Positions 7,574 through 17,208 are shown, numbered from the stretch's first letter. The stretch: DNA of 64,000 bases from Candidatus Epulonipiscium sp. (GCA_012841565.1 DUUM01000428.1:62001-126000); one strand, 5' to 3'. Program-made: numbers and translations. Notes: generated by a model from the sequence alone, not told the origin.

Positions 7574-9712
7574 TTATTGATCCCAGTGATCTTTTGGTAT
7601 GAAGCCCAATAACACAGGGGATGCTGAACCATTTGGAAGAACATAGTCTAACCTTCTTGTCTCCCCTGCTTTAATAACACCTAGCATAACTGCCTTACTA
7701 TTATGCCCTGTAAAATAACCTTTACTTGGGGCTAAGTAGGATTTAGTTCCATCCCATCTTACAGCACCTCTAAATACGCCTGCTCGTGGATTAAGTATAA
7801 TCCCAGTATCTTCTTTAGCTGTTATTTCAAGAGAATATGTTACGCCATAGTTCCCTCTGTTTTTCACTATTTCACCTGTAATGGCATCATAGCCATCAAT
7901 CCACTCTTCAGGTCCTGTTCCTAATAAAAGCTTTGCTGGCTCATTACCCTTAAGTTCTATCTTATGAAAAATATTTATTTTATCATAGGTCCCTCTAGGA
8001 TGCACATCTCTACCTAAATCTGGAAGCATCACTATATCATTCATTTTCGTATTATTACCTATTGCAGCTATTGTGATTTTCAATTCACCATCAATATCAA
8101 AGTCCATTTGACCTGATATTAGGTGACCTCTGTCCCATTTTCTATCCCCAGAATCATATAGGTACATCTTCTCCCCTGGCGCTAAAGAATAGCTATTGTG
8201 TCCATTTCCCCTTAAAAACTCTAAAAGAAGTTGTTGGCCTACGTATAATGTATCAGTGGCTGGTCCTTTTATTGTTTTATCACTTATAATAAAGTTAACT
8301 GGTTTATCCGTTGGATTTTCTGCCATTAACACCAATCTTTTTCTTTCTAACGCATTCTCTTCTTCTGTAAACATATTATTATGATGGAATAAGATTCGTC
8401 CGATTCCTCCTACAGTGTCTCTATAAAGTATACCTTTATACTTTACATCTTCTGGTGAGTCACTCATTAACAAAGTCCCTTCTCCAAAAGTTGTCTCATC
8501 TGAAAAAACTTCTCCATAGGTTTGGTAGTTAAAATCCTGGAAGTTATCTATTATATCCCCAACATTTCCTTGCGTAAACCTGTATTCTAATTCATTTTGC
8601 TTAGATTCTTTATCGATTGTTACAATAACCTCTTTTGCAACCGACCAATTATCAGCATCATCTTGTAATTTCAAGGTTATTACATATTCACCTTCATGAA
8701 ATATAAACTTAGGTTTATCTGCAACAGCCTTGCTATCGGACTCATCTATTTGTTTATATGTCCATCTTTCTGCTTTAATATTTTCCCAAGGCTCATTATC
8801 ATAAGTGTATGTAAACTCTATCGCTTCCCCACCCGCATAACTTTCCTTACTGGTCATTAACGTGGTCACAACAGGTTTTTCATTTGGCTTAATTGTAATA
8901 CTTCTTGTTGCCCATTCACTCCAAAGTCCCATAGAATCTTGAACCTTCAAAGAAATTTGATAATCACCTGATCTCGGTTTATTAAATATATTTTCTAACT
9001 TATTTGTTGCTTGTTTTTCATTAAAATTAACCATCCATAATTTGTTGATTATGGCATTACCATCTTCATCAAAACTTTCATCTATTGCTTTTACAATTTG
9101 TCCATGTGTATAGCCTTCTTGATCAAAAGAAAACTGAGCAATGGGAGCCTTATTCATATTCGATGGAATTTCAATGGTTTCTTCCACTTTCGTAAGGGTA
9201 ATTCTCTTTGAAGCCTGATCATAATCTGTTTCTATTTCAAAAAGATCTGCTACGCTTCTAAGGGGTAAATAGGTTACATTATTATCAATTATAGGTGTGT
9301 TTTGTAATCCTACCTTTGTATCATTTATAAAAGCTTCCTTACTACCGATCTTTAATTTAAACCTTTTATTATTCTTTGTAATTTCTATTTCTTTAGTGGC
9401 AGGAATCCAATTTAAATCTGCCTCTAAGAGCTTATCTGTCATAAATCTAAGGGGTAAATAGGTGCTTCCACCTATTACCTTAGGAAGTGCAGTCAAAGTA
9501 TATTCTTCGCCATCTATCCACGCTAAAGTACTGCCTAATTGTAAAACCATTTCTTTGCTTTTTTGTCCTACATATTTTTCATCTTCTATCATATTAATTT
9601 GTTCTTCTACATATAATTCATCTTCTATCCTATTAGGTTCTTGTGAAAACACACTAACACTATTGATGAAAAATATAGAAACTATCAGTATACATGCAAG
9701 TCTTTTCTTCAT
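7574..9712 (-). CDS. Exported protein with copper-amine-oxidase-like N-terminal (stalk) domains
   Basis: A 712-residue secreted protein. Residues 1-24 are a signal peptide. Residues about 55-180 contain two tandem units of the copper amine oxidase N-terminal type, each with a STYLPLRFMTD or VTYLPLRSVADL signature; in clostridia this fold is a wall-associated module without oxidase activity. Residues about 190-370 hold two PKD-like beta-sandwich repeats (PIAQFSFDQEGY..., KPVVTTLMTSKESY...). The remaining 340 residues are beta-rich and unrecognised. The gene starts 42 bp after the DUF5693-like gene, with AAGGAG upstream, so they are likely co-transcribed. A surface role is inferred; the substrate is unknown. 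Confidence 0.85.
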   Translation of the reverse strand: MKKRLACILIVSIFFINSVSVFSQEPNRIEDELYVEEQINMIEDEKYVGQKSKEMVLQLGSTLAWIDGEEYTLTALPKVIGGSTYLPLRFMTDKLLEADLNWIPATKEIEITKNNKRFKLKIGSKEAFINDTKVGLQNTPIIDNNVTYLPLRSVADLFEIETDYDQASKRITLTKVEETIEIPSNMNKAPIAQFSFDQEGYTHGQIVKAIDESFDEDGNAIINKLWMVNFNEKQATNKLENIFNKPRSGDYQISLKVQDSMGLWSEWATRSITIKPNEKPVVTTLMTSKESYAGGEAIEFTYTYDNEPWENIKAERWTYKQIDESDSKAVADKPKFIFHEGEYVITLKLQDDADNWSVAKEVIVTIDKESKQNELEYRFTQGNVGDIIDNFQDFNYQTYGEVFSDETTFGEGTLLMSDSPEDVKYKGILYRDTVGGIGRILFHHNNMFTEEENALERKRLVLMAENPTDKPVNFIISDKTIKGPATDTLYVGQQLLLEFLRGNGHNSYSLAPGEKMYLYDSGDRKWDRGHLISGQMDFDIDGELKITIAAIGNNTKMNDIVMLPDLGRDVHPRGTYDKINIFHKIELKGNEPAKLLLGTGPEEWIDGYDAITGEIVKNRGNYGVTYSLEITAKEDTGIILNPRAGVFRGAVRWDGTKSYLAPSKGYFTGHNSKAVMLGVIKAGETRRLDYVLPNGSASPVLLGFIPKDHWDQ

Positions 9713-9754
9713 AATTTACTCAATCTCCTTTTAATAAACTGCTATTTTATTCAA

Positions 9755-11683
9755 TTACACTGAGGCTTTATTAAGCCTTAACTTAATTGAGTTTATGATG
9801 TATTCAATAATATATATTGCTATAATTCCTATTACCATTCCTATCACAACACCATATAAGCTTCTAATAAGAGAAATCATAATTGGCGTGTGTATGTGGG
9901 TATAGGTATTCACTAAAGAAATGGGCCCCATAGCCGCTATAATTAAAAGTGGCCAGTGGAATTTTTTATATCCATAATAGGTAATAATCATTAGCAATGG
10001 ATACCCTATTAAAAATTCTTTTGTTCTAGGTCTAACGCCTAATACATTGGTGAGTAATTGTCTAATCTGTATTTCTAAATCAATTGCTTGTCCTGAATTA
10101 CCTGATTTTATAACATAAATTAGCATTACTAATGCTAATATAGCAAGTATAGCCGTTGTGCCATATGTGATTGGTTTTTTAATCCACTTTTCAATTACTC
10201 TAAGATCAAAATCGTGATTTTTATATATTATAATAATCAACACTAAAACCAGTGGTGCTAAAAACGAGATTTTAACCCCTCTAAATAATTCAATTCCTAA
10301 TCCAAGTTCCGTACTAGAAATAGTTCCCACAACAATTAATGCCCCACCAAAGGAAATAAAAACTGTTGTAAAAAGTGATTTAATAGCGTGCCACATCCCT
10401 TTACCTGGAAGGCCTATTCCTCGTACTATTGCATACGTAGGAAAACAAATTGTACCAAATAATGCCATCATCTTAGCACCCAATCCTAGATTCAGTTTAA
10501 GTAGGGCTGCATAGCCTAAAAAACCTAAAATAGACATCACTACACCTATTTTAAACAAACCTAGCTGTTCACACAAAAGAACAAATACCCCTAGAGCCGC
10601 TATCCCTATAAAAAGTATGCTCCAATAATTTAACCGTTTAAGATTATATTTTCCTACATCATTACTAGGTGTATACCCTTTCTTATCAGCCTCTACTATA
10701 AACTCTTGGATTTGTTCAATTAATTCTTGCTCCCCAATTGTAATTCCTTCTTTAGTTGGAAGCTTAAATAAAAACGCACTCATATTTCTTTCCCTAAGCG
10801 CTAACATATAACGTTCTAACAACGCTTGCCTTGTATAAGTATTTGCTTCTCCATCTGCAAGGGTATGCAACCTTGTGAGATTATAATCCGTTCCATTGTG
10901 ACTACTAGCCTTTGCAAGTGTCGTGAATTCTTTTTGCTTATCACTAAAAAACTCAACAAACCCTAATCCTTTTTCATGTAATATCTGCTCCATGTCAGGT
11001 GATTCTAATCCTACTACCTCAGGATCTGAAAAATAAATAGCTCCTAGATTAGGTATTTGCTCTAGTTGGTTAACAACATACATAATACTTTCTTCACTAG
11101 GTACACTCCAGCTTTTTATTTGTGGTGCTATGGTATACCCTAAGTGAGCAGCACTTGTTAAATCTTCCATATTAAACCCGACACCTATGGTTGACAAAAT
11201 ATAAGGTGCTTCTTGAATTTCTAAAAATGATTTATCTTGGATATCTATCACATTAACTCGAATATCTTTGTTCATAAAATGATTGTAAATCTGCTCTTCT
11301 GTTTGTTGATCTAAGGCCTGTATATAAATATCCTGTGGTTTTACATTGTTAGCATTTGAGTAAATATTTTGAAGCTCATACCCGCTATAATATGTTGCTT
11401 TCCCTTGGGCTTTATAGTTTAAAACATCCGAACTACTTTCAGGTATAACTGTATTCTCTCTAACAAATAATGTATTTGCACCCGCATCCTTAAATTTTAT
11501 TAGAACTTCTTCTAAGGATTCTCCAGTTCCATTACTAATTGCCACAACATCTGAATATTTTATGGCAACTTGAAAGTTTCGCCTTTTTTTCTCTACCTGA
11601 TTTCTCGATGCCCCAACGACTATACCAATTAACAAACATAACATGGTTACAATGATTATAGTTCTTTCTGTTGTTTTTTTCAT
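9755..11683 (-). CDS. DUF5693-like multi-pass membrane protein
   Basis: The start at 11683 (MKKTTERT) is chosen because AGGAGAGG lies correctly before it and because the longer frame runs into the upstream terminator. The 642-residue protein has one N-terminal membrane helix (about 5-25), an extracytoplasmic domain of about 320 residues, and some eight hydrophobic helices in the C-terminal half. The layout matches a clostridial family (DUF5693), often found beside S-layer or wall-polymer pyruvylation genes such as csaB. The family name is from memory, csaB is not in this window, and the function is unknown. The downstream exported stalk-domain protein may act with it. Confidence 0.75.
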   Translation of the reverse strand: MKKTTERTIIIVTMLCLLIGIVVGASRNQVEKKRRNFQVAIKYSDVVAISNGTGESLEEVLIKFKDAGANTLFVRENTVIPESSSDVLNYKAQGKATYYSGYELQNIYSNANNVKPQDIYIQALDQQTEEQIYNHFMNKDIRVNVIDIQDKSFLEIQEAPYILSTIGVGFNMEDLTSAAHLGYTIAPQIKSWSVPSEESIMYVVNQLEQIPNLGAIYFSDPEVVGLESPDMEQILHEKGLGFVEFFSDKQKEFTTLAKASSHNGTDYNLTRLHTLADGEANTYTRQALLERYMLALRERNMSAFLFKLPTKEGITIGEQELIEQIQEFIVEADKKGYTPSNDVGKYNLKRLNYWSILFIGIAALGVFVLLCEQLGLFKIGVVMSILGFLGYAALLKLNLGLGAKMMALFGTICFPTYAIVRGIGLPGKGMWHAIKSLFTTVFISFGGALIVVGTISSTELGLGIELFRGVKISFLAPLVLVLIIIIYKNHDFDLRVIEKWIKKPITYGTTAILAILALVMLIYVIKSGNSGQAIDLEIQIRQLLTNVLGVRPRTKEFLIGYPLLMIITYYGYKKFHWPLLIIAAMGPISLVNTYTHIHTPIMISLIRSLYGVVIGMVIGIIAIYIIEYIINSIKLRLNKASV

Positions 11684-11743
11684 ATCATACGCCTCTCCTT
11701 CAACCCAGCTTACACCCGCCAAATAATTTATTATATCTCTCAC

Positions 11744-11793
11744 ACAAAAAGCTCTAGCAATATGATTCACTCATCATACGTTAGAGCTAGTTG
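11744..11793 (-). terminator. Terminator after the polysaccharide deacetylase
   Basis: On the minus strand AGCTCTA...GTATGAT pairs with ATCATA...TAGAGCT around a small loop, followed by TTTTTG. It closes the ATP-grasp/PHP/deacetylase operon and shows that the DUF5693-like gene is a separate unit. Confidence 0.75.
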
Positions 11794-11800
11794 CAATCTA

Positions 11801-13156
11801 TTATGCCCTTATATTTCGCGCTAGAATCTTAATAGTAGCTTTATGTGTCATGATGCTTACATCTTCACCTTCAATAGATTTAAAGTTTTCAAAATAACGC
11901 CCACATATATCGTTAAACTCTTTTAGGGATATATGTTCAGATGACTTAAATCCTTTGGAATTAAGTTCAAAACATCCTTTTTCAGTCCCTAACTTTATAG
12001 CACCACTATAGGGGTGATTGATCTTAACATCTGAGCAAACCTTACCTCTCGGATCTTGTTTCATCATTTGGGTGCGGACACTTGTTCCTTCCTTACCAAA
12101 AAGCATAAAAGCAAATTCGCCTCTTTGAAGCGGGGCATCTAGCTTTAATGTGTTATCTTTAAATGCAATACAATATCCCTCATCTAACAGTAATGTTGCA
12201 TCCTTATAACTAGAATCTTCTGATCCTACATCCGTAAACTCCGAATAAGTACGAAGATCTGAAACTGAAACTACCTTATATCCGTATTTAGATAATATTT
12301 CTAATTGTTTTGCCAGTCCATCAGCAACCGGTGTACGGCGTGCCATATTATAGCCATCTTTTTGAAAGATAATTTGCCCACAAAGCGCATCTGGATCCTG
12401 CTCTAATAGTTTTTCCATGGGCTTATAAGTAGCTTCTACCTCTTCCTCATAAGTAGCACAAGGTAACCAGCCTGCGCCATCAAAACTAGCCGCCATATAC
12501 TGATAGTCCATTTCATGATAGGCATCATAACTACTATGCCCACCTGCTATTGAATCTACATAATGTGGAGGCCGTGATAACTTCATCTCATAATTAAACT
12601 TTTCTTTTACATAATTATGAAGTTTTTGTAAATCATCTACTACCGCATTAATATCTTTAAGGTAGGCCCTTTTTCCATACACAAAGGGTTTTTTACCAAA
12701 AAGAATGTGCACATAGCCATGGTTTGCGAGCTCATGACCCCCATCAATAGTTCTTTGAACCAAATCATTGCAGTGTATCGCCCCACCAAAACTATCTTTG
12801 TTTATATCAGGATAATGGTCGTATTTAACGCCACCCCAAGAAGCTGAGCCATGCTGACCAGCAATATCTGGATAACTTCCAGATGTATCTCCTATTATAT
12901 CAAAGGTACCCGCTGCCCCGTGTTTTTCAAGTGTTTCTAGCAAAACTAATGTAAGCGGCTTATCTGTTTTACTATTAGACGGCGGAAGATTAAAAGGGCC
13001 ATCATCAAATGTCATGGCGCATACCCGCTCCTTAGTCTTAACTTGCTCTATCCGTCTAACACTAGACATATAAATAGGCTTATTACTTTGAATTTTACCT
13101 TTTAATAAACGCTTTACACTTTTTGCACTTTTAATCATTTGAGTAACTATAGACAT
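11801..13156 (-). CDS. Polysaccharide deacetylase family protein (NodB fold)
   Basis: A 451-residue protein with a carbohydrate-esterase-4 NodB domain over about residues 40-300. The metal and base motif TFDDGP lies near residues 49-54 and the second His motif ELANHGYVH near 145. Family members remove acetyl groups from peptidoglycan or other polysaccharides. There is no clear signal peptide; the N-terminus is a basic amphipathic stretch, unusual for a wall enzyme. The last 150 residues have no recognised domain. Its start overlaps the PHP gene by 10 bp, implying translational coupling in a three-gene operon. The substrate is unknown and could be a small molecule. Confidence 0.88.
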   Translation of the reverse strand: MSIVTQMIKSAKSVKRLLKGKIQSNKPIYMSSVRRIEQVKTKERVCAMTFDDGPFNLPPSNSKTDKPLTLVLLETLEKHGAAGTFDIIGDTSGSYPDIAGQHGSASWGGVKYDHYPDINKDSFGGAIHCNDLVQRTIDGGHELANHGYVHILFGKKPFVYGKRAYLKDINAVVDDLQKLHNYVKEKFNYEMKLSRPPHYVDSIAGGHSSYDAYHEMDYQYMAASFDGAGWLPCATYEEEVEATYKPMEKLLEQDPDALCGQIIFQKDGYNMARRTPVADGLAKQLEILSKYGYKVVSVSDLRTYSEFTDVGSEDSSYKDATLLLDEGYCIAFKDNTLKLDAPLQRGEFAFMLFGKEGTSVRTQMMKQDPRGKVCSDVKINHPYSGAIKLGTEKGCFELNSKGFKSSEHISLKEFNDICGRYFENFKSIEGEDVSIMTHKATIKILARNIRA

Positions 13157-13911
13157 TTTATTAATCCTCTCACTTTAAAATAAAAATCTAAACCTATACA
13201 ATATATTAAATAAAGAATTGATTTAAATACCTTGGCTTTCCTCTGACCTCGTAAAGCTTTATGAACCTGTGAAACTCCCTTGCGAAAACGAGGTGTGTGT
13301 TTTATAAGGGTTGGGTTCGTTTTACCTAATCTTACAGCCATTTCAATGCTTTTTAATGTCTTATCAGAACATTCAACAACGGTGTATGCATTCCCTACTT
13401 CCTTGTTAGAATGCCCATCACTTCCACCAGTACAAATTAAATGATGCTTTTGAGCAAATTCTTCTGCCATTTGGTTTGCCTCAAGATTTTTAAAGGTGGC
13501 TCTTGCATTGATTGTCTCTACCCCATCTAAAATAGAAGCCAAGTGACTTCTTGAAGATATGGGTAAATTCTTTTCAAAGGGGTGTGCTAATATAGCAACC
13601 CCACCCTTATCATGTATTTGCTTTACTGCTTCTGCCACGGATGGTAATTTACCATCCCAAAGCTTACTAACATTTATATTTTCTTTTAAAAAAACACCTA
13701 AAACATGACCTTCCTGGGTTGAAACTTCACATCCTGGTATGAGCAATATATCTCCTTCATTGTGTACAATATCCGTCGAGCATATATTGTGATCTGTGAT
13801 TGCAATGGCATCCATACCAGCTTTTTTAGCTGCCTCCAACATGTCATGGAGGCTAGAAACACCATCTATTGACCTATTTGTATGTGTATGAAAATCAATT
13901 TTTAGTTTCAT
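13147..13911 (-). CDS. PHP-domain metal-dependent phosphoesterase
   Basis: A 254-residue protein of the polymerase-and-histidinol-phosphatase superfamily. The four metal-ligand motifs are visible in order: DFHTHTNRS (residues 5-13), ITDHN near 39, PGCEVSTQEGH near 59, AILAHPF near 104, and a late SDGHS near 168. Such proteins hydrolyse phosphomonoesters or nucleotides. The last 60 residues are basic and hydrophobic and may dock to a membrane. It lies 1 bp after the ATP-grasp gene and overlaps the deacetylase gene, so the three form one tightly coupled operon. The substrate cannot be told. Confidence 0.9.
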   Translation of the reverse strand: MKLKIDFHTHTNRSIDGVSSLHDMLEAAKKAGMDAIAITDHNICSTDIVHNEGDILLIPGCEVSTQEGHVLGVFLKENINVSKLWDGKLPSVAEAVKQIHDKGGVAILAHPFEKNLPISSRSHLASILDGVETINARATFKNLEANQMAEEFAQKHHLICTGGSDGHSNKEVGNAYTVVECSDKTLKSIEMAVRLGKTNPTLIKHTPRFRKGVSQVHKALRGQRKAKVFKSILYLIYCIGLDFYFKVRGLIKCL

Positions 13912-13912
13912 A

Positions 13913-15127
13913 TTAATCTACCTTTTTATTTGTTCTAGAAAACAATAATCTTATATAATACATGGATGCTTTAATATCCTTACATTCAACAACACCATCA
14001 CGTATACCTGGATTAAATAAGTCTAATATGCCCTTAAAAGCTCTTTTAGATTGGTTATTTTTTTGATAACTTAAAATCGCTCTTAAATCTGCAAAAAAGT
14101 ATCTCATTTTTCTATTTTCTTTTCTAGATGCCGTATGTTGTAAACTCAATTGCTTATCATTTACACTATTATGTGCCAATACAAACCAGTTGTACGTAAA
14201 TTTTGTTTTGGCCACACGTGTTAGTGGGTATGTGCCCCATACTCTTGGATTAATTTCTAGTATCTTAAAAATACCATCCTCTGTTTCTTTAAACTCTAAC
14301 ATGGCAATACCTGTATATTTGGTATTACTAATCATTTGTTTTGCATATTCTTCTAAAATATCAATCTTTTGGGATATACAGCATGTAGATGGCCCACCTG
14401 CTGAAGGATATTCACGTATTCTCTTATGACAAATAGAGTCCACTATGACACCGTCTTTTGCCAAGATCGACATACCGTAACCATCTCCGCCTACATACTC
14501 TTGCACAATAGGAGGTTCTTTTTCTAATCCATAAAAGTAATTAAACTTTTCTTTTAAGGTATCAGCATCTCTAACAATACAATATCTTTCTGCTGCCTTT
14601 AAATTAAGCTTCTCTCCGCAATTGGGTTTAACAACACACGGCAGTTTAATTGTGCTTAGAAAACCATCTATAGAATCCGTGCTATTAAACTCGTAACTCT
14701 TTGGAACGGGAATACCTAACTGTTCCGCTAAAATGGCCACTTCCTTTTTACCATTAAATAAATCTAGTTGCTCTTGATTTGGAATATATAAGCCTACATT
14801 TGAAAATCTTTCTCTTGTCTTTGGGGTTGCCAGTAGTCCTAGTGTTTTGGCCCCTACTGGGATCAGCACACAGCGCTCATTGGCTGTTTTACTAGCTTCC
14901 TCGCATACATTTAAAAGGTCTTCAATATATTTTTCCTCTGAAATTTCCATATTGGTTAGCCATTTTTTTTGAGAAACGTATTTTGAACGAAAGCCTAAGG
15001 GCTCTACGGAAGAGTTTCCATTTCTATTATCACTTTGACAGGCAATAACATTTATGCCCTTTTCTCCTAAATCTCTAATAATGGCTAATGCCATTTTAAA
15101 GTTAACATCTGTTACGATAGCTATCAA
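13913..15127 (-). CDS. ATP-grasp carboxylate ligase-like protein
   Basis: A 404-residue protein with a Rossmann-like N-terminal pre-ATP-grasp domain (about 1-110) and an ATP-grasp fold (about 120-310). Signatures are LPCVVKPNCGEKLNL, PPIVQEYVGGDGYGMS and the metal-binding LEINPRVWG near residue 290. ATP-grasp enzymes join a carboxylate to an amine or other nucleophile through an acyl phosphate. The fold resembles carbamoyl-phosphate synthase and PylC or D-aspartate ligases. Translation begins at TTG, preceded by AGGAGG. It is first in an operon with PHP and deacetylase genes, suggesting modification of a wall or capsule component. Substrates are unknown. Confidence 0.88.
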   Translation of the reverse strand: MIAIVTDVNFKMALAIIRDLGEKGINVIACQSDNRNGNSSVEPLGFRSKYVSQKKWLTNMEISEEKYIEDLLNVCEEASKTANERCVLIPVGAKTLGLLATPKTRERFSNVGLYIPNQEQLDLFNGKKEVAILAEQLGIPVPKSYEFNSTDSIDGFLSTIKLPCVVKPNCGEKLNLKAAERYCIVRDADTLKEKFNYFYGLEKEPPIVQEYVGGDGYGMSILAKDGVIVDSICHKRIREYPSAGGPSTCCISQKIDILEEYAKQMISNTKYTGIAMLEFKETEDGIFKILEINPRVWGTYPLTRVAKTKFTYNWFVLAHNSVNDKQLSLQHTASRKENRKMRYFFADLRAILSYQKNNQSKRAFKGILDLFNPGIRDGVVECKDIKASMYYIRLLFSRTNKKVD

Positions 15128-15202
15128 AATATATCCTCCTGTAACCTATAAAAATAATTTTACTTAGTGTAAGTTCCTTATATCATATATATTTGCTAAC
15201 TA

Positions 15203-15231
15203 ATTATACCTTACAAAAAATAATAAAGCAA
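15203..15231 (-). promoter_or_regulatory. Promoter of the ATP-grasp/PHP/deacetylase operon
   Basis: TTGCTT (15231-15226), 17-bp spacer, TATAAT (15208-15203) on the minus strand. The TTG start codon lies about 75 bases downstream. The rest of the 260-bp gap to the next gene holds only a hairpin. Confidence 0.7.
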
Positions 15232-15314
15232 CTATTTGGCATACTGAAATCATATCAGATATAGGTCGAAAATCATCTATTTGACTGCATCAACTACTAT
15301 AATTATTCATTATA

Positions 15315-15353
15315 AAGCAGGCTAGAAAGCTTATCACAACTTTTTAGCCTGCC
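15315..15353 (-). terminator. Terminator-like hairpin after the TraB/GumN gene
   Basis: GCAGGCTA and TAGCCTGC arms surround an imperfect AAAG/CTTT extension. The T-tract on the minus strand is short (TTTATAAT), so efficiency is uncertain. Confidence 0.55.
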
Positions 15354-15386
15354 ATTTTATTCTTTCTGGATTCTATTTAAAATTCA

Positions 15387-16781
15387 CTACTCCCAAAAAC
15401 CTCTAACAGCATATCCTTTGTCTTTTAATTGATCTACTACCATGCCTTCCGTTACTAAATGCAATGCACCTACCACAACAAAATAGGTGGCTTCATCCTC
15501 TTTTTCTAATAGCTCAGCAAGTTTGTTTGCCATATTCTCATCTCTTTTACCTAATAGCATTTCATCAATCTCACTTTGCTCGCCTTCCATTTGAGCTACA
15601 TAAGAACTTGCAAATCCATCTACATCTCCTGCATACCACTGTTCAAGCCAAGAGTGAAAAAGCTTTCCAGATTCTAAAGCTGCCTCTGAATCCGGATTTA
15701 GAGCTATGTCTAAACTTTGTTTAAAGAAGTGTTCTTGCATTTCTTGGGATAGACCATCAAATAAATTAGCTTGATAAATCATACCTTCTAATTCTGCAAC
15801 AGGCTTACCTGTTAACATACTATTTGTTAAAAAGTACATATCAATCCCTAAGGCAGCTGACTCAGCTGCTTCTTGTAATGAATCTGAATCAGTCCCCGCC
15901 ATAACTGCTAACTGAAGGCCTGCAAACCAAGGTTTAAAGCCATCAAACACATCTGTAGGCAATCCCATTTGCCCAAGAAACTCTGTATACTGTGCATAAG
16001 TTTCCTCTGGCACATGATCTTGAAGTTTTGTGCCATCTGCATACATTCCAATTTTCATAAGTTCTTCTGTTCCTTGCGGATCTAGTACATTCGCCTCTAC
16101 TATAAGTACATCTGACGCTTCGAATGCATCTTTCATATTTTTATGCATAGGGTACAAACTTGTATCGCCTGCATGAATGGACCCTAAAAGATAAATAGTA
16201 TTTCCACCATGCTTCACTTCCCATATTAACCCCTTGGATCCTGCACCCACAGCGTTATATGTATCTTCTATTAGTCTACTTGCAAATACCGCCGCCTGCT
16301 CCACTGTACAAGACGCTCCAAGGTCTAATCCTTTGTTCGTACCGTTAAGAATACTTCTCTTTTGCATATATTCTATAGCACTTTCTTGATTATTACCCAG
16401 CTCATCTGGTAGCTTATAACTAGCCACGCTATTATAAAGAGCTACAAGTACTGATCCTCTAGTTCCATCTTTTTCATATACTATAGGTGTAAATACTTGA
16501 TTTTTATCAAGATTCAGTTCTCCCAGTTTAGCATCTACATTAGTAAGCAATATATTTAGCTTATCTTCTGTAATACCACCTTGAAATCCGTCTGTGTACC
16601 ACTCCATAGGGTAAATCCCATACTTTTCCCCTTCATTAAGTATCCCTATAGACCACCCACTAACTTGCGGTTGTTGTACCTCATCCCCTAATACTGGCAC
16701 GATAGTTGAAACCATTGTTGTTGATGCAACAAGACCTAACGCAATATTTCTTTTAATTTTATTTAGCCAATTCTTTTTCAC
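15387..16781 (-). CDS. Exported TraB/GumN-family protein
   Basis: The start is taken as GTG at 16781, preceded by AGGAGG at ideal spacing and opening a lysine-rich signal peptide (KKNWLNKIKRNIALGLVAS). This gives 464 residues. The TraB/GumN domain covers roughly residues 190-464, with the opening GSIHAGD motif near 205 and the closing VVVGALHLVTEGMV near 440, both contributing conserved histidines. The family is related to Tiki proteases, so a metalloprotease role outside the membrane is plausible. The N-terminal 180 residues are unassigned. It has its own consensus promoter and is monocistronic. Confidence 0.85.
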   Translation of the reverse strand: MKKNWLNKIKRNIALGLVASTTMVSTIVPVLGDEVQQPQVSGWSIGILNEGEKYGIYPMEWYTDGFQGGITEDKLNILLTNVDAKLGELNLDKNQVFTPIVYEKDGTRGSVLVALYNSVASYKLPDELGNNQESAIEYMQKRSILNGTNKGLDLGASCTVEQAAVFASRLIEDTYNAVGAGSKGLIWEVKHGGNTIYLLGSIHAGDTSLYPMHKNMKDAFEASDVLIVEANVLDPQGTEELMKIGMYADGTKLQDHVPEETYAQYTEFLGQMGLPTDVFDGFKPWFAGLQLAVMAGTDSDSLQEAAESAALGIDMYFLTNSMLTGKPVAELEGMIYQANLFDGLSQEMQEHFFKQSLDIALNPDSEAALESGKLFHSWLEQWYAGDVDGFASSYVAQMEGEQSEIDEMLLGKRDENMANKLAELLEKEDEATYFVVVGALHLVTEGMVVDQLKDKGYAVRGFWE

Positions 16782-16876
16782 TTTTATTCCTCCTGTTTTT
16801 TCATATTGTTTTGAGTCTACTATAAGTTTCTCTCCTATGTCTTTTTCCACTTTAAATATACAATATAATCAGAATA

Positions 16877-16905
16877 ATTCTAACACTTCATATTCCACTT
16901 GTCAA
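16877..16905 (-). promoter_or_regulatory. Promoter of the TraB/GumN gene
   Basis: TTGACA (16905-16900), 17-bp spacer, TAGAAT (16882-16877) on the minus strand, about 90 bases before the chosen GTG start. Confidence 0.75.
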
Positions 16906-16948
16906 ACATACTTAATCCTCTAACCTTTCCATCCTTTTACTAGAAATC

Positions 16949-16991
16949 ATTAAACAGGCTAGGAAACTTAATGCTCCCTAGCCTGTTTAAT
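16949..16991. terminator. Hairpin with CAGGCTAGG stem
   Basis: A perfect 15-bp stem (16949-16963 with 16977-16991) and a 13-nt loop. The tract after it is only weakly T-rich on the minus strand. It could end transcripts coming from the fsa remnant. Confidence 0.55.
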
Positions 16992-16995
16992 CTAA

Positions 16996-17208
16996 ATATA
17001 TTCTTATATTATTAGTATTTTTTCCCTCAACACGAATAGGTTCTTTTCGTTCTATCATTCTATTTCCACAGTATATCCTGTCTCTTATAATAATTACACC
17101 TGCATCCCGTAGCAAACCCCACATGATTACAAGTGCAAACAGCGAAAGTGGTGTGGAACTTGCTTATTTACATGTTTTAGCAAGAATGCACAGTAACCTT
17201 TATACAAA
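16996..17208. other. Stretch without an assignable gene
   Basis: About 210 bases between the hairpin and the fsa remnant, within a gap of more than 400 bases between credible starts. A stop-free minus-strand frame runs for about 55 codons and ends at 16990-16992, reading WGLLRDAGVIIIRDRI and then KEPIRVEGKN. It has no good start beyond an internal ATG and no ribosome binding site. It may be the 3' end of a lost gene. A plus-strand frame of similar length is also open, so neither is trusted. Confidence 0.3.

Noticed and set aside
11684..11770. Longer N-terminus of the DUF5693-like protein
   Set aside because: The extension overlaps the terminator of the upstream operon, has no ribosome binding site, and would place a hydrophilic segment before the membrane helix.
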